Below are positions 13,038 to 22,576 of a stretch of 64,000 nt of DNA, in pieces; within the stretch, counting starts at the first letter, position 1; the number at the start of each line of letters is the position of its first letter. Under the pieces are notes generated by a model. It had not been told where the DNA came from. It saw only the letters and a list, made by a program, of their open reading frames with translations, and did no database searches. The position numbers and the translations under genes are program-made. The DNA is from Bimastos eiseni (lineage: Eukaryota; Annelida; Clitellata; Crassiclitellata; Lumbricidae), in contig OY365815.1 of assembly GCA_959347315.1 (NCBI GenBank), forward strand, positions 1 to 64,000, written 5' to 3'.

Positions 13038-13627
13038 GCTTTCCATTTTATTCTCCCCTTCGTCATTATAGGAGCCACTAACTTACACATTATATTTCTC
13101 CACCAATCAGGTTCTAACAACCCTGTAGGAGTAAACGCCGACTCTGATCGAATCCCATTCCACCCCTATTACTCTATTAAAGATGCCTTAGGGTATACCT
13201 TAGCAATTACAGGCCTTTCTCTAATAGTACTATTTGAACCAAACCAATTTACAGATCCGGAAAACTTCTTGATAGCAAATCCTCTAGTAACCCCCATTCA
13301 TATTAAACCAGAATGATATTTCCTATGAATATATGCCATTCTTCGATCTATTCCTATTAAATTAGGGGGTGTGATAGCGCTATTCTAATTCTATTTATTC
13401 CCCCTCTAACCCACATCATAAATAAGCGAAGATTAACATTTTACCCAATCAATCAAATTATATTCTGAATTCTTGTAGCCTCCTGACTTATTCTCACCTG
13501 AATTGGAGATCGTCCAGTAGAAGATCCTTTTATTTCCATTGGTCAAATCTTCACATGTATATACTTCATCTATTTCCTATCAAACCCACTAATTACAAGT
13601 ACTTGAGATCGAACTATTAAACCCTAA
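13038..13627 (+). pseudogene. cob (cytochrome b), C-terminal half, mitochondrial copy
   Basis: Encodes the second half of cytochrome b of respiratory complex III. The translation with the mitochondrial code reads [17 protein letters not shown], then PHYS-like PYYSIKD, then IKPEWYFLW, all family landmarks, and ends with TWDRTIKP and TAA. The 5' half is absent because the insertion begins at codon GCT beside telomere repeats. A small deletion near 13378-13388 shifts the frame between KLGGVMAL and ILILFIPPL. The stop codon overlaps trnW by two bases. Confidence 0.93.
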
Positions 13628-13688
13628 GACTTTAAGTTAAATAAACTAAAAACCTTCAAAGTTTTAAATGAGTTAATCTCAAGTCTTG
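13626..13688 (+). tRNA. trnW (anticodon TCA), mitochondrial copy
   Basis: Cloverleaf of 63 nt: acceptor stem AAGACTT/AAGTCTT, all seven pairs intact, and anticodon stem AAAAC/GTTTT with loop CTTCAAA. It sits between cob and atp6 as in annelid mitochondria. It is not expected to be transcribed in the nucleus. Confidence 0.85.
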
Positions 13689-13690
13689 AC

Positions 13691-14387
13691 ATGATACCAG
13701 ACATCCTTTCCTCTTTTGACCCTTACATATATAATACTCTATTTCCCTCTAATTCCCTATTTCTAGTAACGAACACCCTGATTATTCTAATAATTCAGTC
13801 TTCTTTCTGAACAATAAGCTCGCGCTCATCAAGTATTAAAACGCCTGTAAAAAATACAATCTTTACTCAACTGTCACGAACATCCGGCCTCCATTTAAAA
13901 GGAATATCTACATCACTTTCAGCAATCTTCTTTTTATTAGTCATAGTAAACTTAATAGGCCTAGTAACCTATACTTTCAGAATCTCAAGACACTTAATCT
14001 TTACCCTAACCCTCGGGTTACCTATTTGACTTAGATTAATCTTATCTAGATTTTCTCACAGCCCAAAAAAATCTACCGCTCATTTCCTCCCAGATAGGGC
14101 ACCTGACTGATTAAATCCATTCCTAGTATTAATTGAAACAACCAGAGTTCTAGTACGCCCCCTCACCCTTTCATTTTGTCTAGCAGCGAATATAAGAGCA
14201 GGCCACATCGTCCTATCTTTAATAGGAGTATACTGTGCTTCCGCCTGATTTGCTGGAATCATTCGGAACCTTAATACTCACACTAACTGCTGTAGGTTAT
14301 ATCCTGTTAGAAGTTGCCATTTGCTTAATTCAGGCATATATTTTCTGCTTACTCCTATCACTGTACTCCGATGATCACGCCCACTAA
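13691..14387 (+). pseudogene. atp6 (ATP synthase subunit a), mitochondrial copy
   Basis: Membrane subunit a of the F1Fo ATP synthase, here a nuclear copy. It starts ATGATACCAGACATC and ends SLYSDDHAH then TAA. The length fits 231 codons plus one extra base. The extra C at about 14264 (ATTCGG for ATTGG-type sequence) shifts the frame just before the final helices, [20 protein letters not shown]. Up to that point the frame is open under the mitochondrial code, with TGA and AGA as sense codons. Confidence 0.92.
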
Positions 14388-14399
14388 ACACTAAACACT

Positions 14400-14460
14400 A
14401 AACAATAAGCAAACTATGCATGTCGATTTCGGCTCGTCAAGAGCGGTTACCGCGTTGTTT
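14400..14460 (+). tRNA. trnR (anticodon TCG), mitochondrial copy
   Basis: Acceptor AAACAAT/GTTGTTT, T arm GCGG/CCGC, and anticodon loop TTTCGGC giving TCG. One mismatch in the anticodon stem. Its position after atp6 matches the annelid order. Confidence 0.75.
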
Positions 14461-14895
14461 TTTTTTATATCTAAATTAGAAATTTTAATTAATTATTGTA
14501 CACAAAAATATATTTACTTCTCATATCATATATATATATATATATATCTGACACTATGAACCTAAATTGAGACGGGGGGTAATATTACAAAAATGAAAAA
14601 ACCTCGAGCCCATTTCCTCACCAAAAAAAACAAAAAATAGCAAATAGCCTTTTTTAAGGCCAATTCCTTAATAACCCTACCAATTTGGAGAGAATCTAGA
14701 AATTCTTTTTTAGAAAAAAAATATTAAGTGAATGGGCTCCACGTCAATTTTGACATATTAAAGCATTATCAGCTTTTTTAAGCCAAAATGAGAGCTCTGT
14801 CGGCAAATTTTGAGGACCTCAAAAAAATTAATAGTGATTTTTCACCCCGATAAAGTTTCATTATTGACATTAATTACCATCCACTTTATCTAATC
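14461..14895 (+). other. Probable mitochondrial control region (nuclear copy)
   Basis: 435 bp without a gene between trnR and trnH, AT-rich with T and A homopolymers and an (AT)n run at about 14527-14547. Clitellate mitochondrial genomes keep their main non-coding region in this slot. It has no open frame of note. Replication or transcription signals cannot be read directly from the sequence. Confidence 0.7.
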
Positions 14896-14957
14896 GAAAA
14901 GGTAGGTTATCAAACCGCTCAATTGTGGTTTCAGAGATGTCTATAAGACCCTTTTTC
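14896..14957 (+). tRNA. trnH (anticodon GTG), mitochondrial copy
   Basis: Acceptor GAAAAGG against CCTTTTTC with one bulged base, D stem GGTT/AACC, anticodon loop TTGTGGT. It ends exactly one base before the nad5 ATG. The anticodon stem has one C-C mismatch. Confidence 0.7.
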
Positions 14958-16681
14958 ATGTTACAAAAATTTCAAATTAGTCTTTTGGCTAGTAATATCC
15001 TATGAGCTATCTTTGCTACTCTTTTAATCCCCACGTCCTATGCAGTGTTCTATGATATTACAACATTACTAGAATGAAATATATTCTCTATTTCCTCTAC
15101 TCCTTTTATAGTTACACTAATTATAGACCCCTAGGTTTAATATTTTCATGTACAGTAATCCTAATCTCAGCAAATGTTCTCAAGTTTTCCACAGTATATA
15201 TAAAAGATGATAAATTCAATAACCGATTTACAGTACTTGTTCTTCTTTTCGTCCTATCAATAAATATGCTAATTTTTCTTCCACACCTAATTATGCTATT
15301 AATAGGATGAGACGGGTTAGGTATTGTATCCTTTATCCTAGTAATTTATTACCAAAATCCCAAATCTCTAGCTGCTGGGATAGTAACAGCTTTAACTAAC
15401 CGTATTGGTGATGTTACTCTTCTTCTAGCAATTGCATGAACTTTAAATCAAGGACATTGAAATATTTTACATATGTGAACCCTTGACGAAAATACATATC
15501 AAATCTTTGCTACTGCTGTAGCAGCTATAACTAAGAGAGCCCAGATACCATTTTCTAGCTGACTTCCAGCAGCCATGGCTGCTCCTACACCAGTCTCAGC
15601 TTTAGTTCACTCTTCCACTCTAGTAACTGCCAGTGTGCTCCTATTAAATCGATTTTATGACTTTATATCATCTACATGATGATTTACACCTATAATACTA
15701 TTAATCGCCGTTTCTACTACTTTAATAGCCGGTTTCAGTGCTACCACGGAATGTGACATAACAAAAATTATTGCCTTATCGACCCTAAGTCAACTTGGTA
15801 TGATAATAGCAGCTATAGGTCTAGGCATGGTTCACTTGGCCTTTTTCCACATGGTAACACATGCCCTATTTAAAGCACTTCTTTTTGTTTGTGCTGGGAG
15901 ATTTATTCACAGTCACATACACAGTCAAGATTTACGATGAATGGGTAACTTATCCAGGCAAATGCCCACTGCTTCATCATGTCTTATGGTGGCTAATTTA
16001 GCTCTATGTGGGTTTCCTTTTAAATCTGGGTTTTATTCAAAAGATATAATTGTAGAAGCATCTATATTTTATCATCACAATTTATTAATAGTGATATTAA
16101 TTCTGCTAGCTGTCGGATTAACATCATTCTATTCAATTCGATTTAGATTGTGTGTAATCTGAGGAACTAACAACTGCGGTCCTCACATTTACTTAGAAGA
16201 AACAAACTCTTTAACATCTCCCATGTTAACATTAGCATCGATGTGAATTATTTCTGGAGCTGCTATTATATGAATTGCTCCCATAAAACAAGAAATAATA
16301 GTTATTCCTCTATACCAAAAACTTATGCCACTAATTCTAGTCATTGTTGGAGCCTCGTTAGCCTGATTAATATCAACAACTAAACAAAAAAATGAGTCCC
16401 TATTAATATATACTGCCATTAATCACTATGCCTCCTGCATAATATGATTTCTGGTTCCTCTTTCATCTCAATTTATAATAAAACTCCCTATATATATGTC
16501 TCACAATTACTTAAAATTGACTGATCAGTCGTGATTGGAAGCTCTGGGGGGGCAAGGAATATACAACCTTTCTACTAAGACTTCAAACATTGTTATATCT
16601 TCATCAAGGTCCATACCTATTAACTATCTAATAATATCCTCAGTTCTAGGCGTATCAGCTCTTCTATTAACACTATATTAA
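14958..16681 (+). pseudogene. nad5 (NADH dehydrogenase subunit 5), mitochondrial copy
   Basis: Proton-pumping subunit 5 of complex I, essentially full length (575 codons minus one base). It starts ATG TTA CAA AAA immediately after trnH and ends LLLTLY then TAA, against trnF. Family landmarks are visible: [48 protein letters not shown] and HALFKALLF. One C is missing near 15130 (GACCCCTAGG for GACCCCCTAGG), which breaks the frame after the first 60 codons. The many TGA tryptophans show it uses the mitochondrial code. Confidence 0.95.
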
Positions 16682-16741
16682 GTTTAGGTAGCTTAAATAA
16701 AGCATGTTATTGAAGCTAACAATATGGATTTTCCCCTGAAC
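16682..16741 (+). tRNA. trnF (anticodon GAA), mitochondrial copy
   Basis: Acceptor GTTTAGG/CCTGAAC with all seven pairs (one G-T), anticodon in TTGAAGC. It follows the nad5 stop codon directly. Confidence 0.85.
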
Positions 16742-16744
16742 AAG

Positions 16745-16807
16745 GTGTATATGGTGTAATTAACACATTAGCTTTTGATGCTAAAATTATAGACTAATAT
16801 TATACAC
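16745..16807 (+). tRNA. trnE by position, but anticodon reads TTG
   Basis: Perfect acceptor GTGTATA/TATACAC, D stem GTGT/ACAC and anticodon stem TTAGC/GCTAA. The loop TTTTGAT gives anticodon TTG, which would be Gln; annelids have trnE (TTC) at this site. A single C-to-G change in a trnE would explain it. A real change of identity in the source mitochondrion cannot be excluded. Confidence 0.7.
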
Positions 16808-16870
16808 AGATAGTAGTTTAATACAAAACTCTGGCTTTGGGTGCCAAAAATCTCCTTGCATGCTTTCTGA
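16807..16870 (+). tRNA. trnP (anticodon TGG), mitochondrial copy
   Basis: Anticodon loop TTTGGGT within TGGC/GCCA, acceptor CAGATAG against CTTTCTG with one T-T mismatch. Packed end to end with its neighbours. Confidence 0.75.
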
Positions 16871-16933
16871 GAATTGAAAGCTAATAATAAGCATCGATCT
16901 TGTAAATCGAAGATAGAGATCTCTCTCAATTCT
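16870..16933 (+). tRNA. trnT (anticodon TGT), mitochondrial copy
   Basis: Perfect acceptor AGAATTG/CAATTCT, anticodon stem TCGAT/ATCGA with loop CTTGTAA. The next base starts nad4L. Confidence 0.85.
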
Positions 16934-17230
16934 ATGTATAATTCCATTATAACCTTAGTATTTCTTTTACCTTTGGTAGCAATATTAAATTTAATTTCTA
17001 ATCAGTCTCATTTTCTAAAAACTCTTTTATCTCTTGAAGGAATCACCCTCAGCCTTGTCCTATTTGTCCCAATTTCTATATCTGTGGCAAATGCACCAAA
17101 CACAAGTATCAGTGTTATATTACTGACCTTTGGAGCCTGTGAAGCTAGAATTGGTCTAAGACTTATAGTTCTCATATCACGATCTTTTGGAACGGATATA
17201 TTAAACTCCCTAACAATAAATAAATGCTAA
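16934..17230 (+). pseudogene. nad4L (NADH dehydrogenase subunit 4L), mitochondrial copy
   Basis: Small membrane subunit of complex I, 98 codons, frame intact under the mitochondrial code. I chose ATG 16934 because it follows trnT directly; the frame also extends upstream through tRNA sequence. It contains LLSLEGITLSLVLF and LLTFGACEASIGLSLMV, both typical. It ends ATGCTAA, overlapping the nad4 start by seven bases, the usual nad4L/nad4 overlap. As a nuclear copy, its AGA and ATA codons would be misread. Confidence 0.93.
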
Positions 17231-18420
17231 AAATCCAACTAATTATGCTATCCTTGCTCCTACTACCCCTCGTATCTACTAATTATATATGGGCAATTGC
17301 CCTAACTTTAAGAATCTCTATGCTACCAGTATGTGCAATTCTTATGAACAGTATATCCTACTCCATGATAACAGGATTAATTGCCTCCGATACTATATCA
17401 TTTAGACTTACACTTTTAACAATTTGAGTCGTAGTTATAATAATCTTAGCTAGTAGTAAAGTTATACATCAAAATATATACCCTAAGTTATTTATTGTGA
17501 ACTTAATCATTCTTCTAATTGTCTTAATCAACTGCTTCCTCTCATCTAACTTATTTATATTCTATATTTGATTTGAAGCATCTCTAATTCCTACCATAAT
17601 TCTAATTATAACTTGGGGTACCAGCCTGAACGATCTCAAGCCAGAATATACTTAATAATTTATACCGTAGCTACCTCATTACCTATACTTCTAGCCCTGT
17701 GCAAAATTTTGTGTGTGTCGAAAACAGCTATAATACCCATATTTATAAATATCGAATTTCCTAAAGATTATTCATCTATATCTATAGCCTGAGTGCTAAC
17801 AATCGGAGGCTTCTTAGTAAAACTTCCCACATTTACTGTACACTTATGACTGCCAAAAGCTCACGTAGAAGCCCCAATTGCAGGATCTATAATCCTTGCA
17901 GCCATTCTCCTAAAGTTAGGGGGCTACGGTATTCTGCGAATAATTAATTTATTCCACCATGTAACTAAATCGACATCCAGACTTCTATCAAGCATTGCTT
18001 TAGTGGGGGCTGTCTCAACAAGACTAATCTGCTTTCGCCAATCTGATCTAAAATCTCTTATCGCTTATTCATCTGTGGGTCATATAGGTCTAATAGTAGC
18101 CGGCGCTCTAATAAACTCTAACTGAGGTTTACAAGCGGCCCTAGCTATAATAATTGCTCACGGATTAAGGTCTTCTGCCCTATTTGTAATAGCAAACATA
18201 AATTACGAATTAACCCACACTCTTTGACTATATCTAACAAAAGGTTTAATAGTCTTAGACCCAACGCTTACTTTATGATGATTCCTATTTACAGCTAGAA
18301 ATATAGCAGCGCCCCCCCCTCAATTAACCTCATGAGAGAGATTATATACTAATTACATCAATTCTTAAAATATCAACATCCAGCTTAGTTCTTCTAGGAA
18401 TGACAAGATTTTTTTCTAAC
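17224..18420 (+). pseudogene. nad4 (NADH dehydrogenase subunit 4), 3'-truncated mitochondrial copy
   Basis: Complex I subunit 4, about 1.2 kb of the usual 1.35 kb. Landmarks: [44 protein letters not shown] and AHGLSSSALF. A lost G near 17615 (TTGGGGTA for TTGGGGGTA) breaks the frame before YQPERSQAS. A second disturbance lies at about 18320-18345, after ASNMAAPP. The gene stops around FFSN, where telomere-like CCCCAACCCC begins; the last few bases could belong to either side. Confidence 0.93.
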
Positions 18421-18433
18421 CCCAACCCCTAAA
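18411..18433. repeat. Short degenerate telomere-like junction
   Basis: TTCTAACCCCAACCCCTAAA, read on the minus strand as TTTAGGGGTTGGGGTTAG. It lies between the truncated nad4 and a truncated minus-strand exon. It resembles TTAGGG repeats with extra G. The first few bases might be nad4 sequence. Confidence 0.45.
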
Positions 18434-18520
18434 GTATTCTCGTATAACATCAACAAGATAGTCGTCTTTAACTCCAAGTCTGTTTGCGTCATTCAATAAC
18501 TTAGCAATTTTCCGCTCCAT
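18431..18520 (-). pseudogene. Truncated first exon, paralogue of the gene at 19403
   Basis: Thirty codons on the minus strand from ATG 18520: MERKIAKLLNDANRLGVKDD, followed by YLVDVIREYF. The N-terminus resembles that of the + strand gene at 19403 (MEEIIANLINAKGSDRAKVH), with shared ME, IA-L-N-A spacing and a later K, L and Y. The frame ends at the telomere-like junction, so the rest of the exon has been lost. This looks like a divergent gene pair whose left member was broken by the chromosome-end event. The short length limits confidence. Confidence 0.45.
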
Positions 18521-19402
18521 TCCTGGCGAATTTATACAAATTTCGATCACAAATCGCTTAAATTATCATCGAACTCGTTGTGTTTACTGTTGGATGAGCG
18601 ACCATTTTGAAAACCCATAGCGCGCGAGATCGCAAGCTAGCCAATAACGGATAGCAAAATCTGTCACGTGACATGCGTAGCAACGAGAATCTCGTTTTGT
18701 GTACGTTAATCATTCATCGTTTGTACGTTAATTAATTTTATACCAATCGTAATGCTCGATTCACTATGTAGACGGGACCGTGACCTTTCTAAGAATATAT
18801 GTGGAAAAATTTTGCAAAGCAGTCGCATGTCGCTGGTTACAATCAGGCTTAAAATGACCAAAAATGACGTGAAACCTCAAACCGGTCGTAATTGATATCA
18901 TTGCAGAAACGATTGCAAAAAATTATATTTAATACAAATAATATATACAACTTTTGTTTGGACTTTCATAAAGGTTTCAAAAAAGATTTTTACCAACAGC
19001 GCTATAATGTTACGAGACGAAAATCATAATTTCGGTTCAAATTTCGCTCTCTTTGTTGTCATATTTAATTAGGCTGTGGTTCGAGATTTCCCGCCTTCAT
19101 GGTCTCGTTTTGAAGCAGAATATCTCCTTTTCCTGTTCTATTAATAACATATGACCTTAGCCTATTTATTACGCACACAGATTGCCCAAAAAGAGGTCGA
19201 CTTATGTAAACAATAGCCGATTAATGTTAGCAACCGAAGCGCCTGATTTGATCACGTGATACAATCTTGAACTGCGGTTGGCTGATGGTTTTAAGGTCAG
19301 CTACGCGCATGCGCATTCGGTATGACCCGGTCTCTTTAAATGTCACGCACACACGGAATGTATTTTCATGTTTGTTGGTTTTGAAATACTTAATTCTCGA
19401 AA
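18521..19402. promoter_or_regulatory. Intergenic region with divergent-promoter features
   Basis: About 880 bp between two divergent ATGs. It holds a perfect NRF1-type site CGCGCATGCGCA at 19304-19315, 88 bases before the right-hand ATG, and two palindromic CACGTG E-boxes (GTCACGTGAC at 18663-18672 and ATCACGTGAT at 19251-19260). NRF1 and CACGTG sites are common in animal bidirectional promoters. I see no open frame or RNA gene here. Confidence 0.4.
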
Positions 19403-20011
19403 ATGGAAGAGATTATCGCGAATTTGATTAATGCTAAAGGGTCGGATCGAGCAAAAGTGCACGAATTGTTGCAAGAGTATTTGATCATCGATCGCGATGA
19501 GGATCGCGATGAAAGCGAGGGTTTCAGTGATGATGATTTTTGGACAGAATCTGATGCCAACAACGATTCAGATGACCAAGAAGAAAATGAAATGAATGTT
19601 TCGGATTTCGAAGATGTCATTACGCACGCTAAAACATCTAGCGAGTTCGTAACTGATGACAATGCCGTTGAATATCAGAAGGCGGTTGAATTCAGGTAAG
19701 CTCCGATTATTTTTTTAAATACTGTGCATCACAGGATCCTTGTTTATAGACATTCACGTACTGTTTCTGATTCACTGCGACTCCTATACGAAAATCAGTT
19801 TAAACTAAGCTCTAATTGAGCTAATTGTTATTATAAGTCTCAGGCATAACCTTAAAGATTAGCCTGTTCTATTTGAGCTTATCTCTATAAATATTCAGGC
19901 ACAGCTACTAGGTTTAGACCCTCTTCTCAATGTGCTCGTTTTTATAAGACCTTAGGCATAACGGTTAGGTTTACAACCTCTATTATTGAGCTTGTCATTA
20001 AGTATTCAGGT

Positions 20012-20571
20012 ATAAATGTACAAGTTGTGTTATTTCCTCTCTTGCACTACTTCAACTTTTATAATCCTTATTGTGCAATGTACAAGTTTATCATTAATTG
20101 ATGATAGGAGATAATAATTAGTATTTCAATTGCAATTTATTTTTTATCAGGATTCTTCTCGCTAATCAATAATTGCAGTCTACCGGTTGATAAATCTTGT
20201 AAATTGCTGTTTTTTTTGAATGCAGGGCTTTTAGCATTGGCTTTGCTTTTTTGTTGCATGGCTTTTATAAAAGCAAACTGAAATGAATTTGATAAATGTA
20301 CAAGTTGTGTTATTTCCTCTCTTGCACTACTTCAACTTTTATAATCCTTATTGTGCAATGTACAAGTTTATCATTAATTGATGATAGGAGATAATAATTA
20401 GTATTTCAATTGCAATTTATTTTTTATCAGGATTCTTCTCGCTAATCAATAATTGCAGTCTACCGGTTGATAAATCTTGTAAATTGCTGTTTTTTTTGAA
20501 TGCAGGGCTTTTAGCATTGGCTTTGCTTTTTTGTTGCATGGCTTTTATAAAAGCAAACTGAAATGAATTTG
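20012..20571. repeat. 280-bp perfect tandem duplication inside intron 1
   Basis: Bases 20012-20291 and 20292-20571 appear identical by eye. The copies join through ATAAAT. Each contains a T-run followed by GAATGCAG, a possible decoy splice acceptor. Identity implies a recent duplication, or a collapsed or expanded assembly artefact. Confidence 0.9.
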
Positions 20572-21315
20572 ATAAATAGAAAAAAATATTTTTATATGGG
20601 TTGTTTATTTGTAGATGTCAATGTCAACTTAATAATGGACTCCCCTGCAGTAGCCAGTATGCTCCGGAGGACATGGTCAGGCGTAGAATGGAAATTTGCT
20701 GCACTTGTCCCACGGGATCAAAATGTTGGTGCTACTCGGCAAAATTTCTTGCGCAATAAACATGTCCAATGAGACTTGTCGCAGCAGAAAATCCAGCCAA
20801 GCGGTGCGTCAACACCAGCGAACATCATATTATTTGGAAAGCCGTCAGATCTGCCGTACAACCTTTAAGTTCATCCAGGGGATTTGCCAGGACAGACTGA
20901 CGGAGATTCTCAAGTGGTATAAAGCAGAAGATTTAACACCAAAAAAAACAAAGCGGTGGACGCAAGAACAAAACCCACTGCTTTCAGTTTAGCGAAATTG
21001 AAGATATCATTCGCTTACTGACAAATTATGCCAGCGAGCATGCGATGATGCTTCCTGGAAGGGTTCCTGGATTTAAGCGGGATAATATCAAGTTGCTGCC
21101 ATCGAGCCACACCAAGACCAAAGTGTACGGCATATACAAAACGTGCATGGAACAACATGGAAAACGAGTCGCTGGATTTTCGACCTTCAAACAGTACTGG
21201 CTTCAAGTCGTTCCATTCATCACGACGTGCAAGCCAATGACTGATTTGTGCTGGACTTGCCAAAACAACAACACGTTGATCTACCGTAATGCCAATATCG
21301 AGGATCATGAAAAAG

Positions 21316-21998
21316 GTTCGATTTGAACTGTATAGTTTTCTATGATTTTATAAAGAAAAGCAAGAAAGTAAGTTGTTTGGGAAATTTGAAATGCTGAAGT
21401 AGTGTTTTGTTGTTATTAGGAGCACCAAGCTTTGTTTGCATTTGAGATTACAATTTGCACTTAACTAAATGGCGACAGGTTGACTAGAGCTTTTGACCTG
21501 TAACATGGTTTCAAACCTTGTCCAATGAAGTTACTGCTTACTGACCTTGAGCAAGTCCATCATGCTCAATTGCACTGCAGTTGTATTGTATCGTATGACA
21601 TAACATGGGTTTAAATGGCTCAGACGTTAGAAGCACTGCAAGTTAACCTGTGTCTATCTCTCCTATCTTCCTCTTCAAAACTGAGATAGTGTCCATCATC
21701 CAAATCATTCCAGAACGGTTGAACTGAAGAATTTCTGCCCTATTGTTCCTTGGAGTGTCTTAAACATAAATTTCATAGAATGTCCAGAATTGCCTTGTTT
21801 GTTGCTAATTAAAAAAATCCTGTAGCTGCACTGCCTTCTTCAAATTATAATCTTGTAGGTTTCGATTAGTTCACTGATGCCCCTCGTTGAAATGAAAATC
21901 TCAATCTTTACAGATTCAATGGTATAAATATAAAACCAATGATGTTCTCTCGATAAATTATTGGTTTTTAAATTAATTGTAATACATATTTTTTACAG
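21316..21998 (+). other. Intron 2 of the decayed gene
   Basis: 683 bp bounded by GTTCG and TTTTTTACAG, AT-rich, with no open frame of note and no recognisable repeat. The joined codon G/GT restores the frame GDRLRQQEQHL across the splice. Confidence 0.5.
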
Positions 21999-22227
21999 GT
22001 GACCGGCTTCGTCAACAAGAACAGCATTTGAATGATGTCCAGATTGAACGATCACTCTACAAATCCATGGTTGACGAGGCAAAATCAACATGCCTGGAAT
22101 TCGGTCTCTCTGATTGGCAAGCAAATGCTCCGTGTAGCCGCAACATGTCTATGCACTACAGTTTTGACTATGCACAGCAAGTACATTTGCCGAGTGATCC
22201 TTTACAGCCAGGACCAATATACTTCCT

Positions 22228-22270
22228 TGTTCAGTGCCAGGCCCAAGCCTGGATAAAGGAGGAGGGCGAC
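22228..22270 (+). repeat. Short block resembling the subtelomeric units, at the fusion point
   Basis: GTGCCAGGCCCAAGCCTGG, then ATAAAGGAGGAGGG, closely matches 8206-8239 in unit 1 (GTGCCAGTCCCAAGCCTGG, then TTAATAAGGAGGAGGG). It begins where the transposon-family similarity of exon 3 stops. I suspect a shared dispersed repeat of LINE or SINE origin, but cannot name it. Confidence 0.4.
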
Positions 22271-22570
22271 AGCACTAATCTTTTTTTATCAAACAGTGTC
22301 GTTAAAATGAAGCTACTACATCCGTTGACGATCCAGAGCCACCGATTGCCTTCACGCCAAACTGGACATGATGCAGAAGACCTTTTAACACTTGCAGATG
22401 GTCGACTGAAGGGTTAGATCATGTTTCCACAGGGGACCCAGAACACAAAGGAAGCACATCATCCTGTGGTGATTCAGGATCATCTGTTCCTGGTACATCT
22501 TAAACTCTAGGTGGTGGTGGGAGAAGACCCGTGTCTTTGCCAGTTGACGCTGAATACATAGTGTGACTGG

Positions 22571-22576
22571 AATAAA
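22571..22576 (+). terminator. Possible polyadenylation signal
   Basis: AATAAA about 155 bases after the stop at 22417, followed by a T-rich stretch (22580-22620). Consistent with the 3' end of the decayed gene's transcript. Confidence 0.35.

Larger units (their letters stand above)
13038..18420 (+). other. Nuclear mitochondrial DNA insertion (NUMT), annelid gene order
   Basis: A continuous 5.4-kb piece of mitochondrial DNA running from inside cob to inside nad4, with seven tRNA genes in place, all on the + strand. The order is the conserved annelid one. Reading frames need the invertebrate mitochondrial code and are broken by a few small indels (about 13378-13388, 14264, 15130, 17615, 18320-18345), with almost no nonsense changes otherwise, which suggests a young insertion. 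Telomere repeats abut the left end; the right end meets TCTAACCCCAACCCCTAAA. An assembly join is possible but less likely, given telomere-like DNA on both sides. Confidence 0.92.
19403..22417 (+). pseudogene. Multi-exon, transposon-related gene (possibly DUF7869-type), frameshifted and missing its catalytic part
   Basis: I read three exons: 19403-19695 (donor CAG/GTAAGC), 20615-21315 (acceptor TTTGTAG, donor AAAAG/GTTCG) and from 21999 (acceptor TTTTTTACAG). Exon 1 is acidic, with runs such as EDRDESEGFSDDDFW. Exon 2 has CQCQLNNGLPCSSQYAPEDM, then after a lost base near 20697 LVLLGKISCAIN and YYLESRQICRTTFKFI, then after a second shift near 20962 LPGRVPGFKRDNIKLLPSS and PMTDLCWTCQNNNTLI. Exon 3 has HYSFDYAQQVHLPSDPLQPG. 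These match a large family of multicopy animal proteins, which I recall carrying a DDE-like domain with an SGQNKN motif. That domain should follow GPIYFL but is replaced by unrelated sequence. Fusion point and stop (22417) suggest a dead copy. The family name is from memory. Confidence 0.6.

Noticed and set aside
14080..14262. Minus-strand frame inside atp6
   Set aside because: It is an antisense shadow of the mitochondrial gene.
13038..18420. Functional mitochondrial genes or a misplaced organelle contig
   Set aside because: Small frame-breaking indels, truncation of cob and nad4, and telomere-type DNA at both edges favour a nuclear insertion.
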